NCBI RefSeq assembly: GCF_947489715.1
Contig: NZ_CANLER010000002.1
Location: 723,737 to 787,736, forward strand
Direction of reading: 5' to 3'
Origin: an uncultured Roseovarius sp.
GTDB taxonomy: Bacteria > Pseudomonadota > Alphaproteobacteria > Rhodobacterales > Rhodobacteraceae
Length of the DNA stretch: 64,000 nt
The translations under genes and the position numbers were made by a program. Below the pieces are notes generated by a model. It had not been told where the DNA came from. It saw only the letters and a list, made by a program, of their open reading frames with translations, and did no database searches. Below, one piece after another: positions 35,553 through 44,222 of this stretch. How positions within the stretch are numbered: the first letter of the stretch is position 1; every line of letters begins with the position of its first letter.

Positions 35553-35639
35553 GCGCTTATGGCGCGGTTTCCGCAATAATGCCGGTGCGCGCTGATTATT
35601 CGGTTGCGGTAACCGGTATATGGTAACTCAAGCCGGTTG

Positions 35640-36758
35640 TCAGACCGGTTCTTTGGGCTTTGTTCTCTGCGACCGGCCGGGAGTGCCGCGATAGATCATC
35701 TCGGCCGTATCATTGTGGGAATGTTCTTCGGCCCGTGTTTGCAGCGCGCCATGATGCGGAGATTTGGTGCACACCGGATCAGTGGCAGCTGCGTCTCCGA
35801 CAAGTGCCATTGCCTGACAGCGACAGCCGCCAAAATCCTTTAGCTTGTTTTCGCAGCTTTGACAGGGCTCCTGCATCCAGTCGGTGCCGCGATAGGTGTT
35901 AAACGCCTCGCCCTCGTACCAGATTTCATGCAAGGATTTTTCACGCACATTATCAAATTTTAGATGTGGGATCGTCTGTGCGGCATGGCAGGGCAAGACC
36001 TGCCCATCGGGCGAGACGTTGAGTCCGGTTGTGCCCCAGCCGCCCATGCATCGCTTGGGGAAATCAGAATGATAATCAGCCGGCACATAGTCGATCACAA
36101 GCGTGCCTTTAAGCCGGGTTCGCGACTCTTTTACGATGCGATCAGCCTCACGGGCCTGTTCGGGCGTGGGCATCAGGGCATCACGGTTTTTCAAGGCCCA
36201 GCCGTGGAATTGCACCGTCGCCACCTCGATCCGGCGCGCGCCCATTTCGACGGCCATTTCCAGGGCGCGGGGCAGCTGATGCAGATTGCGGCGGTGCAAG
36301 ACCGCGTTAAGCGTCAAAGGGAAGCCGATTTCACCGATCCAGCGGGCGACCTGCATCTTGCGATCGAAACCACCCTTGTAGCCGCCGATCTGGTCGGCCA
36401 TCATTGCATCTGTGCCTTGCAGCGACAGTTGGACATGATCCAAGCCGGCTTCATCCAGTGCTTTAAGGCGTTTTTCTGTCAGTCCGATGCCCGAGGTGAT
36501 GAGGTTGGTATAAAGACCTGCCTCGCGCGCTGCGGTGACAAGTTCAAGCAGATCGCGACGGCTGGCTGGTTCTCCGCCTGATAAGTGCAATTGAAGCACG
36601 CCCAATCGACCGGCCTGCTGAAAGATATCGCGCCATTGATCGGTATCGAGCTCCCGGTCCTGCAAAGCAAGTTCGACCGGATTCGAACAATAAGGACAGG
36701 ATAAGGGACAGCGATGAGTCAATTCGGCCAGCATGGCGATCGGGGGCTGAACGGTCAT
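35640..36758 (-). CDS. pqqE: PqqA peptide cyclase PqqE (radical SAM)
   Basis: A 372-residue radical SAM enzyme that links the Glu and Tyr side chains of PqqA. The N-terminal cluster motif is CPLSCPYC (Cys17, Cys21, Cys24). C-terminal SPASM cysteines are visible at VLPCHAAQTIP, CQSCENKLKDFGGCRCQ and a final DPVC. The start ATG overlaps the pqqD stop by four bases, fitting the need for the PqqD chaperone. It ends the pqqABCDE run. Confidence 0.95.
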   Translation of the reverse strand: MTVQPPIAMLAELTHRCPLSCPYCSNPVELALQDRELDTDQWRDIFQQAGRLGVLQLHLSGGEPASRRDLLELVTAAREAGLYTNLITSGIGLTEKRLKALDEAGLDHVQLSLQGTDAMMADQIGGYKGGFDRKMQVARWIGEIGFPLTLNAVLHRRNLHQLPRALEMAVEMGARRIEVATVQFHGWALKNRDALMPTPEQAREADRIVKESRTRLKGTLVIDYVPADYHSDFPKRCMGGWGTTGLNVSPDGQVLPCHAAQTIPHLKFDNVREKSLHEIWYEGEAFNTYRGTDWMQEPCQSCENKLKDFGGCRCQAMALVGDAAATDPVCTKSPHHGALQTRAEEHSHNDTAEMIYRGTPGRSQRTKPKEPV

Positions 36759-37033
36759 GTCTGCACCTCCAGAAAGCGGCGCCCCTGCAAGGCGCTCAGA
36801 AATCCGGCAGAATCTTTGGCAATCTGTTCAGCCGGTGCGTTGTATTTGGCCGAAAGCGTCTCGGTTATTGCCTGAAACGTGCGGTTTCCGTCAATCTCAG
36901 ACAGGATTGCGTGACCGATTGGGTCAAGCGTGAGCGCGCGTTCAGGTGCTAGTAAAACCCAATTGTCACGCACCTTGTCGAAATGCACGCGCACGCCGCG
37001 GGGCAGGTAGGGGATATCGGATGGATCAATCAC
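36755..37033 (-). CDS. pqqD: PqqA-binding chaperone PqqD
   Basis: A 92-residue RiPP-recognition protein that binds PqqA and delivers it to PqqE. It starts at a GTG (37033) overlapping the pqqC stop as GTGA, giving VIDPSDIPYLPRGVRVHFDK; the frame is open further upstream, but that part is antisense to pqqC. Typical features are WVLLAPERALTLDPIGHAIL and the ALQGRRFLEV end. Both overlaps indicate translational coupling. Confidence 0.93.
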   Translation of the reverse strand: MIDPSDIPYLPRGVRVHFDKVRDNWVLLAPERALTLDPIGHAILSEIDGNRTFQAITETLSAKYNAPAEQIAKDSAGFLSALQGRRFLEVQT

Positions 37034-37779
37034 GAGACTTTGGCCAATGTGGTCTGATCGCCGGGTATCCAGGCTCCTGGCGGAATGCGTGCGGGTGTGA
37101 CGTAGGCGGCATAAAGCGCATCCAGTTGCGACCAGAGAACATCGGTCTTGAAGATCAGTGCACCTGCAGCGGCATCCTGTTTTTCCTGCGTATCTGCATG
37201 GTCGAGAACCCATTGCAGGCCAAAGGCTACATCCTTCGGGGCCTCTTTCAGGCGATTGCGGAAATAGCTGAGGCTCCGATCATCGGCAAAATCGTAATTC
37301 TTCAGCAATCCTGCAATACGGTCCTTGTGGATTTTCGGCGCAAATAGTTCGGTCAGAGAGGCAGCAACAGCCTCTAGCAGAGATTTGTCACGAACATAGC
37401 GAACGTAGGCATCGACGGCGAACTTGGTTGCAGGCAAAACACCTTCGGTCGATGCAACATAATCAGGATCAAGGCCAACCGCTTCTGCCAGACGCAACCA
37501 ACGACGGATACCCCCTTCGTTGCTGTCAGTGCCGTCATGGTCTTCGATCCGAGATCGCCAGATGCGGCGTAGCTTAGAATCCTCGACACGGGACATGAAG
37601 GCAGCATCTTTCATCGGAATGGAATGTTGGTAATAGTAGCGATTAATGACCCAGGCGCGAACTTGATCGGGGGTGCATCTACCCCCATGCAACAGGTCAT
37701 GAAACGGGTGCTTATCGTGATAACGCTCTGCGCCGATCTGGCGTAGCCGGGCTTCGAAATCAGCGTGAGACTGTGTCAT
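37030..37779 (-). CDS. pqqC: Pyrroloquinoline-quinone synthase PqqC
   Basis: A 249-residue cofactorless oxidase that performs the last ring closure and eight-electron oxidation to PQQ. The N-terminus RYHDKHPFHDLLHGG and the RYYYQHSIPMKDAAFMSR segment are diagnostic of the all-helical PqqC fold. HDGTDSNEGGIRRWLRLAEAVG is also conserved. Length is standard. The ATG overlaps the pqqB stop. Confidence 0.95.
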   Translation of the reverse strand: MTQSHADFEARLRQIGAERYHDKHPFHDLLHGGRCTPDQVRAWVINRYYYQHSIPMKDAAFMSRVEDSKLRRIWRSRIEDHDGTDSNEGGIRRWLRLAEAVGLDPDYVASTEGVLPATKFAVDAYVRYVRDKSLLEAVAASLTELFAPKIHKDRIAGLLKNYDFADDRSLSYFRNRLKEAPKDVAFGLQWVLDHADTQEKQDAAAGALIFKTDVLWSQLDALYAAYVTPARIPPGAWIPGDQTTLAKVS

Positions 37780-38672
37780 GGTACGATTTCCATTCCGTCT
37801 TGACCAATGATCCAGCCGGCGGCTTCGGCGGTGCGGCGTTCTTGAGAATCTGGCCGTAGAACGGGGTTTGTATTGTTCATGTGGACGAAGACCTTTTTTG
37901 CAACGTCCAAATCGGTAAAGGCGCTGATCGACCCATCATTACCGAACATCGACATATGGCCCATACGTTTTCCAGTTTTCTTTCCCAATCCGGCTTGAAT
38001 CATCTCCTCATCTTGCCAGAGTGTCCCATCGAAAAAGACCAATCCCGCGCCTTTCAACCGCTCGCGCAGATCGTCATTCAATGTAGCGCAACCCGGGATA
38101 TAAAAGGCATCCTTGCCCTTGGTGCTAAGATGCACCCCGACTGTCTGTTCACCCATCATTTCGGTGTCGACATTTTCACCCTCAAGATAAAGTGGGACTT
38201 TTCCCGGTACAGGGAAAAGCTCGGCCATAAGGTCGGGAGCGATCTCGACAGTTTGATCCAGAGAGATCGTCCGTCGTGTCACAACAGAAGTGTTGAGGGC
38301 AGCAAAGATCGGGTTCTGGTCCAGTACTTCGTGGATGCCGGCCGTGGCGTAGATTGTGAAGGGCTGCATCTCACGCAGTGTCAAAAGCCCAGCAACGTGG
38401 TCGATATCACCATTTGTCAGAAGAACTGATCGCAACGGCAATTCGCGCAAACCTGTAGGATGCAGATCCGAGCAATCGACGAATTGCTGACGAATGTCGG
38501 GTGAAGCATTGAGCACTGCCCAGTCTAAACCGTTGGCTGTAAATGCTACCGAAGATTGGGTTTGTGGTGGGATTTTGCCCAAGCGGGCCAAGTTGCAGTT
38601 ATTGCAACCGCAGTTCCATTGGGGCAGACCACCGCCAGCAGCTGCCCCAAGAATTCGGGCGCGGAAATTCAT
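37776..38672 (-). CDS. pqqB: PQQ biosynthesis protein PqqB
   Basis: A 298-residue metallo-beta-lactamase-fold hydroxylase proposed to hydroxylate the tyrosine ring of the crosslinked intermediate. The N-terminal zinc-knuckle-like pattern C-x-C-x2-C is seen in QWNCGCNNCN. LTNGDIDHVAGLL contains the degenerate MBL metal motif typical of PqqB. ATG 38672 follows pqqA by 24 bases. Confidence 0.95.
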   Translation of the reverse strand: MNFRARILGAAAGGGLPQWNCGCNNCNLARLGKIPPQTQSSVAFTANGLDWAVLNASPDIRQQFVDCSDLHPTGLRELPLRSVLLTNGDIDHVAGLLTLREMQPFTIYATAGIHEVLDQNPIFAALNTSVVTRRTISLDQTVEIAPDLMAELFPVPGKVPLYLEGENVDTEMMGEQTVGVHLSTKGKDAFYIPGCATLNDDLRERLKGAGLVFFDGTLWQDEEMIQAGLGKKTGKRMGHMSMFGNDGSISAFTDLDVAKKVFVHMNNTNPVLRPDSQERRTAEAAGWIIGQDGMEIVP

Positions 38673-38696
38673 CAAAGCCTCCGCGCTATTTCATGA

Positions 38697-38792
38697 TCAG
38701 AAAAGTACGCCGTCGTCGCCGCCGTCTGGTCCATACATGTTGATTTCCATACCGCATTCGATTTCGCGGAGTGTAGGTTTGGTCCAAGCCAT
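38697..38792 (-). CDS. pqqA: PQQ precursor peptide PqqA
   Basis: A 31-residue ribosomal peptide, reading MAWTKPTLREIECGMEINMY and ending GPDGGDDGVLF. The Glu-x3-Tyr pair that becomes PQQ is Glu16 and Tyr20. It starts at ATG 38792, four bases after an AAGGAGCGC ribosome site. Its place directly ahead of pqqB confirms the call. A promoter-like pair lies about 45 bases upstream. Confidence 0.95.
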   Translation of the reverse strand: MAWTKPTLREIECGMEINMYGPDGGDDGVLF

Positions 38793-38837
38793 TGTTGCGC
38801 TCCTTTGAGTTTTGATTCCATCAACTGGGATACTCCT

Positions 38838-38866
38838 AGTATTTTCGAATCTTTCATGGGGGTCAA
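38838..38866 (-). promoter_or_regulatory. Candidate pqqA promoter
   Basis: On the minus strand TTGACC (38866-38861) and AATACT (38843-38838) are 17 bases apart, in a 119-base AT-rich gap between the response regulator gene and pqqA. Transcription would begin near 38831, giving a leader of about 40 bases. Confidence 0.5.
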
Positions 38867-38911
38867 AACTTATAATCTAAGAAAAAATAAAAATCTCAAT
38901 ATTACAATGTT

Positions 38912-39595
38912 TTACGTTATTTCTGGTGGCGTGCCATCCAAAGTAAAACCACGGTTTCTGAGAGTTTTGATGTCGAACCCGAAATCACCTAAGGGATCGA
39001 GCTTCTTGCGCAGATACCCGACATAGACATCAACCACGTTTTCCGAACTCGCGCCCTCGCCCGCCCACAGGGATTGAAACAGATCGGAACGGGAAAGCAC
39101 ATCGCCTGGATGACTTGCCAATTGATGCAGAAGTGCAAACTCGCGTTCAGTCAGCGTAACCTGTCGCATGGCGTTTGAAACTGTCCAACTGGCAGCTTCG
39201 ATCCGGCTGCATGAATCCGGGCGGGCGCGACGTTCCTGAACCTTCAGCCGGGCTACAAGTTCGTCAAAGGAAAAGGGTTTGACGATGTAATCATCGGCAC
39301 CTGCCTCCAACCCGTTCGCGCGGTCCTCCACCTCGGATAGGGCGCTGAGCATCAGGATTGGAATGGTGATGCCAGACTTGCGTACGTCACGAACAAGATC
39401 AATCCCGCTATCTGCTCCGATCATGACATCGACGATTGCTGCGCTTAGCCCTTCTTGACGAAATTGTTCCATAGCGGCATCCGGGTGGTTTTTGCTGACC
39501 GTGTCATAGCCATGTAGTGCCAAGCCACGCGCAAGTGCCGAGGTGATCTCGGGATCATCATCGACAATCAGGATGCGCGGGGAAGTTTCAGTCAT
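38912..39595 (-). CDS. OmpR-family response regulator
   Basis: A 227-residue two-domain regulator. The receiver domain has the acidic pair in VDDDPE (residues 12-13) and phosphoacceptor Asp56 in AIVDVM, with the conserved lysine in YIVKPF. The C-terminal winged helix (LTEREFALLHQLA, then VVDVYVGYLRKKL) is OmpR/PhoB type. ATG 39595 is preferred over the in-frame TTG at 39601. The cognate kinase ends ten bases upstream. Placement between pqqA and the PQQ-linked transport genes suggests, but does not show, control of PQQ-dependent oxidation. Confidence 0.9.
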   Translation of the reverse strand: MTETSPRILIVDDDPEITSALARGLALHGYDTVSKNHPDAAMEQFRQEGLSAAIVDVMIGADSGIDLVRDVRKSGITIPILMLSALSEVEDRANGLEAGADDYIVKPFSFDELVARLKVQERRARPDSCSRIEAASWTVSNAMRQVTLTEREFALLHQLASHPGDVLSRSDLFQSLWAGEGASSENVVDVYVGYLRKKLDPLGDFGFDIKTLRNRGFTLDGTPPEIT

Positions 39596-39604
39596 TGTCA
39601 AAGG

Positions 39605-41191
39605 TTAGTCCTGCGCCAATGGGATGCAAACCGTGACTTTGGTACCGGGTGCATCGCCCAGCTTGTCATCATCGCTCAAGGGACTTTTTATCGAGATGGT
39701 GCCATTTTGCTGGTCGACAACCCATTTGGCCAGCGCCAATCCGATCCCGAATCCTTCGGATTTGGCAGAACTGTCTCCTTGTTGAAACCTTTCAAAGATT
39801 TTCGCTTGGGCAGCGGGGGCAATACCGGGGCCGTTATCGGCGATTGAGACACAGGCGCAGCTTTCATGTGCTTCACAACTGATGGATAGCCGGCCACCGG
39901 ACCGGGCGTGTCGGATCGCATTCTGGATCAACCCTGTCAGTACCTGCCTGATCCAATTTTTGTCGCCGATCACCTGCATTGTTGATTGTGGTGAGTGGCT
40001 TACTTCAAGATTGGCGTTACAAAGTTCGGCGTTGGTGTCGGAAAGCGCTTGGTTCACAATTTCAGTCAGGTCGAAGGGCTCGGATTCCAGAGCGAGTTGC
40101 CCGGATTCTGACCTGGCGATACGCAGCAAATCATCTATGCGCCGGTTCAGACGCAAAGCACGGTTCTGTATAGTTTCAAAAGATGTTTTAGCGTTTTGCG
40201 TACCTTTAAGCCCCAATTGCGTTTCCATCAGGATTACGGTCAGTGGCGTGCGCAATTCATGGCTGATGTCGGCAAAGAACCGGCGCCTGTCCTCGTCGAT
40301 TTTTGCCAGGGATGCGTTCGCTTGATGCAGAGCCTCGGTTCGTTCAGAGATGGTGTCATTCAGTTTTGCCCATTCCTGATCCACCTCGTCTTTGCGAGTG
40401 GCCAGCGCATGGGTCATGCGATTTGTCTCTCCAAACAAGCGGCCGATTTCATCATGCTGGTTATCAGGTAGCGTAACAGTGAAATCCCCCTGACCGATTT
40501 GGCGCGCGGCAGCTTGTAGCTGATCTAAACGACGAAATTGTGGGCGGATCAAAAGCAAATAGAAAGAGACCAAGAGCAATAAAGTCACTACCGAAATAGC
40601 CATCGCCATAGATGTAAGTGATCGCCGCAATTCGGCTACACTGGCGATGATCTTGTCCCGGGCGCGCACTTCATCGGTGATAACAGCGTTTAGCAGCGGA
40701 TCGAACCCGATTGAGAACGTGTCGATAAACCCTACCAGTTTTTCGCGATTTGTTGTGTCGGCCAGAAAGCCGTTGCGGCTTGATTCGAACAACGCTTCCA
40801 TTCGGGCGATGCCAATACTTTGGGTTGCGCGGCGCGATTGTTCGTCAATGCCCAGGGCACGCGCTTCCTCAACGGCGGTTTCAAGATCTGAACGAATTCG
40901 GGCGAAGGTGTTCCGAATATTGTCAGACAGATTGTTTAACCGGGACGCGCGCGCCTCCGGGGGCAAGCCAGATTGAATGGCTTCGGCTGCAACAACGATA
41001 AAGCTGGAAATTTGCGTCGATAAAACGGCGTAGCGATCAATGCGGCGTTCCGCAGCAAGGGTGGCGTTAATTCGTGCCGATAGCTTGTCGCTGCCAAACA
41101 CCGTCATGCCAGCAGCCATTAACGCCACCAATCCCAACAGCCCGGCACCAAAGCCGAATTTTAGTTTCAAAGAGGCCTTGGCAGGAAACAT
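39605..41191 (-). CDS. Membrane sensor histidine kinase
   Basis: A 528-residue kinase. TM1 spans about residues 14-33, a helical periplasmic sensor about 35-190, TM2 about 194-215, then a HAMP linker, a HisKA domain with His311 (DISHELRTPLT) and an HATPase domain with NAIRHA, DNGPGIA and GFGIGLALA. The periplasmic part looks like a four-helix bundle without a recognised ligand pocket. ATG 41191 follows GAAAGG; the frame is open upstream to 41278. It is paired with the OmpR-type regulator, with the kinase gene first. Confidence 0.9.
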   Translation of the reverse strand: MFPAKASLKLKFGFGAGLLGLVALMAAGMTVFGSDKLSARINATLAAERRIDRYAVLSTQISSFIVVAAEAIQSGLPPEARASRLNNLSDNIRNTFARIRSDLETAVEEARALGIDEQSRRATQSIGIARMEALFESSRNGFLADTTNREKLVGFIDTFSIGFDPLLNAVITDEVRARDKIIASVAELRRSLTSMAMAISVVTLLLLVSFYLLLIRPQFRRLDQLQAAARQIGQGDFTVTLPDNQHDEIGRLFGETNRMTHALATRKDEVDQEWAKLNDTISERTEALHQANASLAKIDEDRRRFFADISHELRTPLTVILMETQLGLKGTQNAKTSFETIQNRALRLNRRIDDLLRIARSESGQLALESEPFDLTEIVNQALSDTNAELCNANLEVSHSPQSTMQVIGDKNWIRQVLTGLIQNAIRHARSGGRLSISCEAHESCACVSIADNGPGIAPAAQAKIFERFQQGDSSAKSEGFGIGLALAKWVVDQQNGTISIKSPLSDDDKLGDAPGTKVTVCIPLAQD

Positions 41192-41329
41192 TACGCGCCT
41201 TTCGCAACGCCGGGAAAGAAGAGTGAACCGGATCGGTAAGCCTTGGAAACTGTAGCTTTTTTGTATCGCTACCAGCAAGCGAAGCCAGCGATACCAGAAT
41301 AATTAACCGCTATTTGCTATGTTTGATGA

Positions 41330-41347
41330 CTAAGATCTAAGTCTTAG
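41330..41347 (+). promoter_or_regulatory. Palindrome upstream of the 67-residue protein gene
   Basis: CTAAGA and TCTTAG arms flank TCTAAG, ending 15 bases before the ATG at 41363. It lies in the 171-base gap divergent to the sensor kinase and could be an operator for either direction. Confidence 0.3.
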
Positions 41348-41362
41348 AAGAGGTGAAAACCT

Positions 41363-41566
41363 ATGATCGAGTTGATTTTCCTTGCCTGTCTTGGCGCCCC
41401 GCCTGAAAATTGTGAAGAACGCAGTTTGGTTTACACAGATGTTTCACCAGTGGCGTGCCTTATGGGTGCACAACCGGAATTGGCCCGATGGGTCAGCACG
41501 CATCCCCGTTGGCGCGTCGCCCGCTGGCGCTGTGCCTATGTCCGTCAGGACCAGAAAGACGCGTGA
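41363..41566 (+). CDS. Small cysteine-containing protein, unknown function
   Basis: A 67-residue protein with a weakly hydrophobic N-terminus (MIELIFLACLG) and four cysteines at positions 9, 17, 32 and 57, plus three tryptophans in the C-terminal half. It has a good GAGGTGAAAA ribosome region before ATG 41363. Coding is supported by start, spacing and residue composition rather than by a known family. It is the only plus-strand gene between 38.7 and 48.3 kb, divergent from the sensor kinase. No function can be assigned. Confidence 0.6.
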   Translation: MIELIFLACLGAPPENCEERSLVYTDVSPVACLMGAQPELARWVSTHPRWRVARWRCAYVRQDQKDA

Positions 41567-41648
41567 GATTACCAGTCTCTTTCTGCAATCCTCGGACCTC
41601 ACTCTCGACGGTTGTTTTTTCTGAAGTATTTCGTTCAGTTTTTAACTC

Positions 41649-42452
41649 TTAGCCGTCCGCAGGTTTACGTCGGCGTGAGAGCCCTCGTGCAGGATCATAC
41701 CCAATAAGCGAAAGCAGAAAAAACACCGCGAAGCTTCCCAGCACCCAGAGAAAGGCCGATGCGTTGAAACTCTGATATAGCGCGAAGCGGATCAACTCGA
41801 CAGCATGGGTAAAGGGGTTAAGCGCGCAGATATCACGCAGCAGATCTGAACTTTCCGCCATTTTCCAAAGTGGGTAGAGCGCGGAGGACAGAAAGAACAT
41901 CGGGAAGATGACAAAATTCATTACACCGGCGAAATTCTCAAGTTGCTTGATCGTAGATGAAATCAACAGCCCCAGTGCACCCAGCATCAGACCTGTCAGG
42001 AAAAGTGTTGGCAGGAGGTAGAGATACCCCATCAGCGGCAATGCGATGCCAAACCCCGCGGCCAGCGCCAGGAACACATAGACTTGCAGGATTGACACCG
42101 CGACCCCGGCCAAAAGTTTGCACAACAGCAGCCACCATCGAGGCAAAGGCGAAGTAAGGAGCAACCGCATGGAGCCCATTTCTTGATCATAGACCAGCGA
42201 CAGCGATGACTGCATGCCATTGAACAGTTGGATCATCCCGCAAAGGCCGGGCACAATATAGACTTCATAGGTGATGTAAGTCTCATATGGAGGGATGATC
42301 GACACACCAAGCGCTGCACGAAACCCGGCTGCAAAAATTACCAGCCATACCAAAGGACGCACAAGGGCGGCCAGAAACCGGCTGCGCTGGTGCAGGAAAC
42401 GCGAAGCTTCACGCAAGACGATGGCTGTCAGAGAGGTGAGATACGGTTTCAT
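41649..42452 (-). CDS. ABC-2 type permease, PQQ-alcohol oxidation associated
   Basis: A 267-residue membrane protein with about six transmembrane segments of the ABC-2 export type. The pattern ending NFVIFPMFFLSSALYPLW, then ICALNPFTHAVELIR, is typical of DrrB/NodJ-like permeases. Related permeases are conserved beside PQQ-dependent alcohol oxidation genes, for example in ped clusters. It overlaps the ATPase gene 42449-43171 by four bases, and together they form an exporter of unknown cargo. Confidence 0.86.
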   Translation of the reverse strand: MKPYLTSLTAIVLREASRFLHQRSRFLAALVRPLVWLVIFAAGFRAALGVSIIPPYETYITYEVYIVPGLCGMIQLFNGMQSSLSLVYDQEMGSMRLLLTSPLPRWWLLLCKLLAGVAVSILQVYVFLALAAGFGIALPLMGYLYLLPTLFLTGLMLGALGLLISSTIKQLENFAGVMNFVIFPMFFLSSALYPLWKMAESSDLLRDICALNPFTHAVELIRFALYQSFNASAFLWVLGSFAVFFLLSLIGYDPARGLSRRRKPADG

Positions 42453-43171
42453 GCCTCCGCGTCCCCGCCGGTCATCTGGATAAAACGGTCGATCAAGGGT
42501 TCTCCGCTTGCGATGTTCTCTGATCGGTCATGGGCCAGGATACGTCCTTGATGCAGGATCACCACATCATCCTGCGGCTTGATTTCATCGACCAGATGGG
42601 TTGCCCAAAACACCGTCAGACCACCGTTGGCCAATTCATGTACATGATCCGTGATCGCTCGGCGGCTCGCAGTATCGAGACCGACGGTTGGTTCATCCAA
42701 CATGAGTATCTCGGGGCCGTGAACCAACGCGCGGGCAATCTCCATCCGTCTGCGATGGCCACCGTTGAGAGCGCGGACTTTTTCCCTGGCCCTTTCACGC
42801 ATGTCCAGCCGATCAAGGGCTGCATCTATACGGGTTTGCGCCATGCGCCCGGACAGCCCATGCAGGGCTGCAAAATAGCTCATGTTAAGGGCAACACTCA
42901 TATCCAGATCCAGCGTCGGCTGCTGAAATACAACACCGATCTTGGAAAGGGCTGCCCGGGCCTCGCGGGACAGATCGTGCCCAGCCACAGTAATCCGCCC
43001 CTGACCTGTAACAAAAAGACGCGTCAGCAGGGAAAAGAGCGTCGATTTCCCCGCGCCGTTGGGTCCCAGCAACGCGGTAAAACGCCCCGGACACAGTTCG
43101 AATGAAACATCGTCAAGCGCCTGTTTCGCCCCGTAGCTATAGCTAACATGACTGACGTCCAGGGGGCTCAT
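42449..43171 (-). CDS. ABC transporter ATPase, PQQ-alcohol oxidation associated
   Basis: A 240-residue ATPase. Walker A is GPNGAGKS (residues 36-43) and Walker B ILMLDEPTVGLD. The signature motif is LNGGHRRRMEIARAL, with GGH instead of GGQ, a variant I associate with the ATPase family of PQQ-dependent alcohol dehydrogenase systems. It pairs with the overlapping ABC-2 permease. The cargo is unknown; candidates include a redox protein cofactor or a metal complex. Confidence 0.9.
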   Translation of the reverse strand: MSPLDVSHVSYSYGAKQALDDVSFELCPGRFTALLGPNGAGKSTLFSLLTRLFVTGQGRITVAGHDLSREARAALSKIGVVFQQPTLDLDMSVALNMSYFAALHGLSGRMAQTRIDAALDRLDMRERAREKVRALNGGHRRRMEIARALVHGPEILMLDEPTVGLDTASRRAITDHVHELANGGLTVFWATHLVDEIKPQDDVVILHQGRILAHDRSENIASGEPLIDRFIQMTGGDAEA

Positions 43172-43177
43172 ACGGCG

Positions 43178-43609
43178 CTACTGAATGGTGATTTCGACGC
43201 GCTGGCTTTCGCCTGATGATCCAGGAATGCGTAGGAAATAGCTGCCTGGCTTGATGGCGATGAATTCGATTTCCATCGTACCTTCATCATCGAATTCCAG
43301 GCTTTCGATTCCAAAGGGACGTATTTCGAGATCGTTGATGACAATTTCATTGATCCAGATTGCGCGAAAAAACCCTGAACCTTCAAGGGCCAGTTCACCG
43401 GAGCCATCCGAGACAATCTCGATCTCGTATCCTGTGCCCGATTTCAACATCAAGGGGGCATCGGACAAGGGTTTGCCGACGCTCAGCGTTATCTCGGGCA
43501 ATTCTTCCATGTTGTTCGACGAAAGAATACCGGCAAACCCGAAATCATGGGCGGCGACGGGCAGCGCTGTCATAGCAACAAGGGCGGCCCCAAAGGCAAT
43601 TCTTCTCAT
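43178..43609 (-). CDS. Periplasmic cupredoxin-like protein
   Basis: A 143-residue exported protein (signal about residues 1-20, ending PVAAHDFG). The remainder is all beta, with segments such as SGTGYEIEIVSDGSGELALEG and IEFIAIKPGSYFLRIPGSSG that resemble the late strands of cupredoxin-like folds. The usual type 1 copper ligands (Cys and Met near the C-terminus) are absent, so copper binding is doubtful. It lies between two ABC systems and is probably co-transcribed with them. Confidence 0.62.
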   Translation of the reverse strand: MRRIAFGAALVAMTALPVAAHDFGFAGILSSNNMEELPEITLSVGKPLSDAPLMLKSGTGYEIEIVSDGSGELALEGSGFFRAIWINEIVINDLEIRPFGIESLEFDDEGTMEIEFIAIKPGSYFLRIPGSSGESQRVEITIQ

Positions 43610-43610
43610 A

Positions 43611-44222
43611 TCAGGTTCCTTTCTGTGTGATTAGATCAAGTGTGGCGGGCGAACCGCTCAGCGTATGAATGCGGGTGGCCAGGCGGGTTGCCTCGGCCTG
43701 GGAATGAGTGACGAATAGCGTCGCGGGCTTACAATCCGCGATCAACGTTTCGGTCAGCTCCAGCATGGCCGTGGCGGTGCCAGCGTCAAGTGATACGAAG
43801 GGCTCATCCATGACCAGAAAATCCGGCGCGCCGGCAAAGGCACGAGCCAGTGCAAGTCGCCGTTGTTGACCTAATGACAACTGGCCGGGGAAAAGGCCGG
43901 ATTTGTCGGCGATGCCAACCCGTTCCAGCATCTCCGTTGCATTAGACTTCGACAAGTCAGGATGCAGCAGTGTAAGGTTCTGAATTACGCTGCGCCAAGG
44001 CAACAAAGTCGGTTCCTGAAAAACGATCGCCATATTGTCGGGCCGTACAACGGTCCCGTGATAGTCATCGTCGATCCCGGCGATGATCCGTAACAGGGTT
44101 GATTTCCCAATACCCGAAGGGCCTAGAATCGCGACGGTTTCGCCCTTTTCTATTGTGAGCGAGACTTTACCCAGAACCGGCGTTTCGCCGAAGGATTTGC
44201 ACTGTACGTCCACCTTGATCAT
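43611..44222 (-). CDS. ABC transporter ATPase, nitrate/taurine type
   Basis: A 203-residue ATPase starting at ATG 44222, which overlaps the permease stop as ATGA. Walker A is GPSGIGKS, the signature is LSLGQQRRLALARA and Walker B is FLVMDEPFVSLD. It is short for the SsuB/TauB class because the C-terminal extension is missing. The upstream open frame is antisense-like overlap with the permease gene. It completes an importer with the two genes upstream. Confidence 0.87.
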   Translation of the reverse strand: MIKVDVQCKSFGETPVLGKVSLTIEKGETVAILGPSGIGKSTLLRIIAGIDDDYHGTVVRPDNMAIVFQEPTLLPWRSVIQNLTLLHPDLSKSNATEMLERVGIADKSGLFPGQLSLGQQRRLALARAFAGAPDFLVMDEPFVSLDAGTATAMLELTETLIADCKPATLFVTHSQAEATRLATRIHTLSGSPATLDLITQKGT

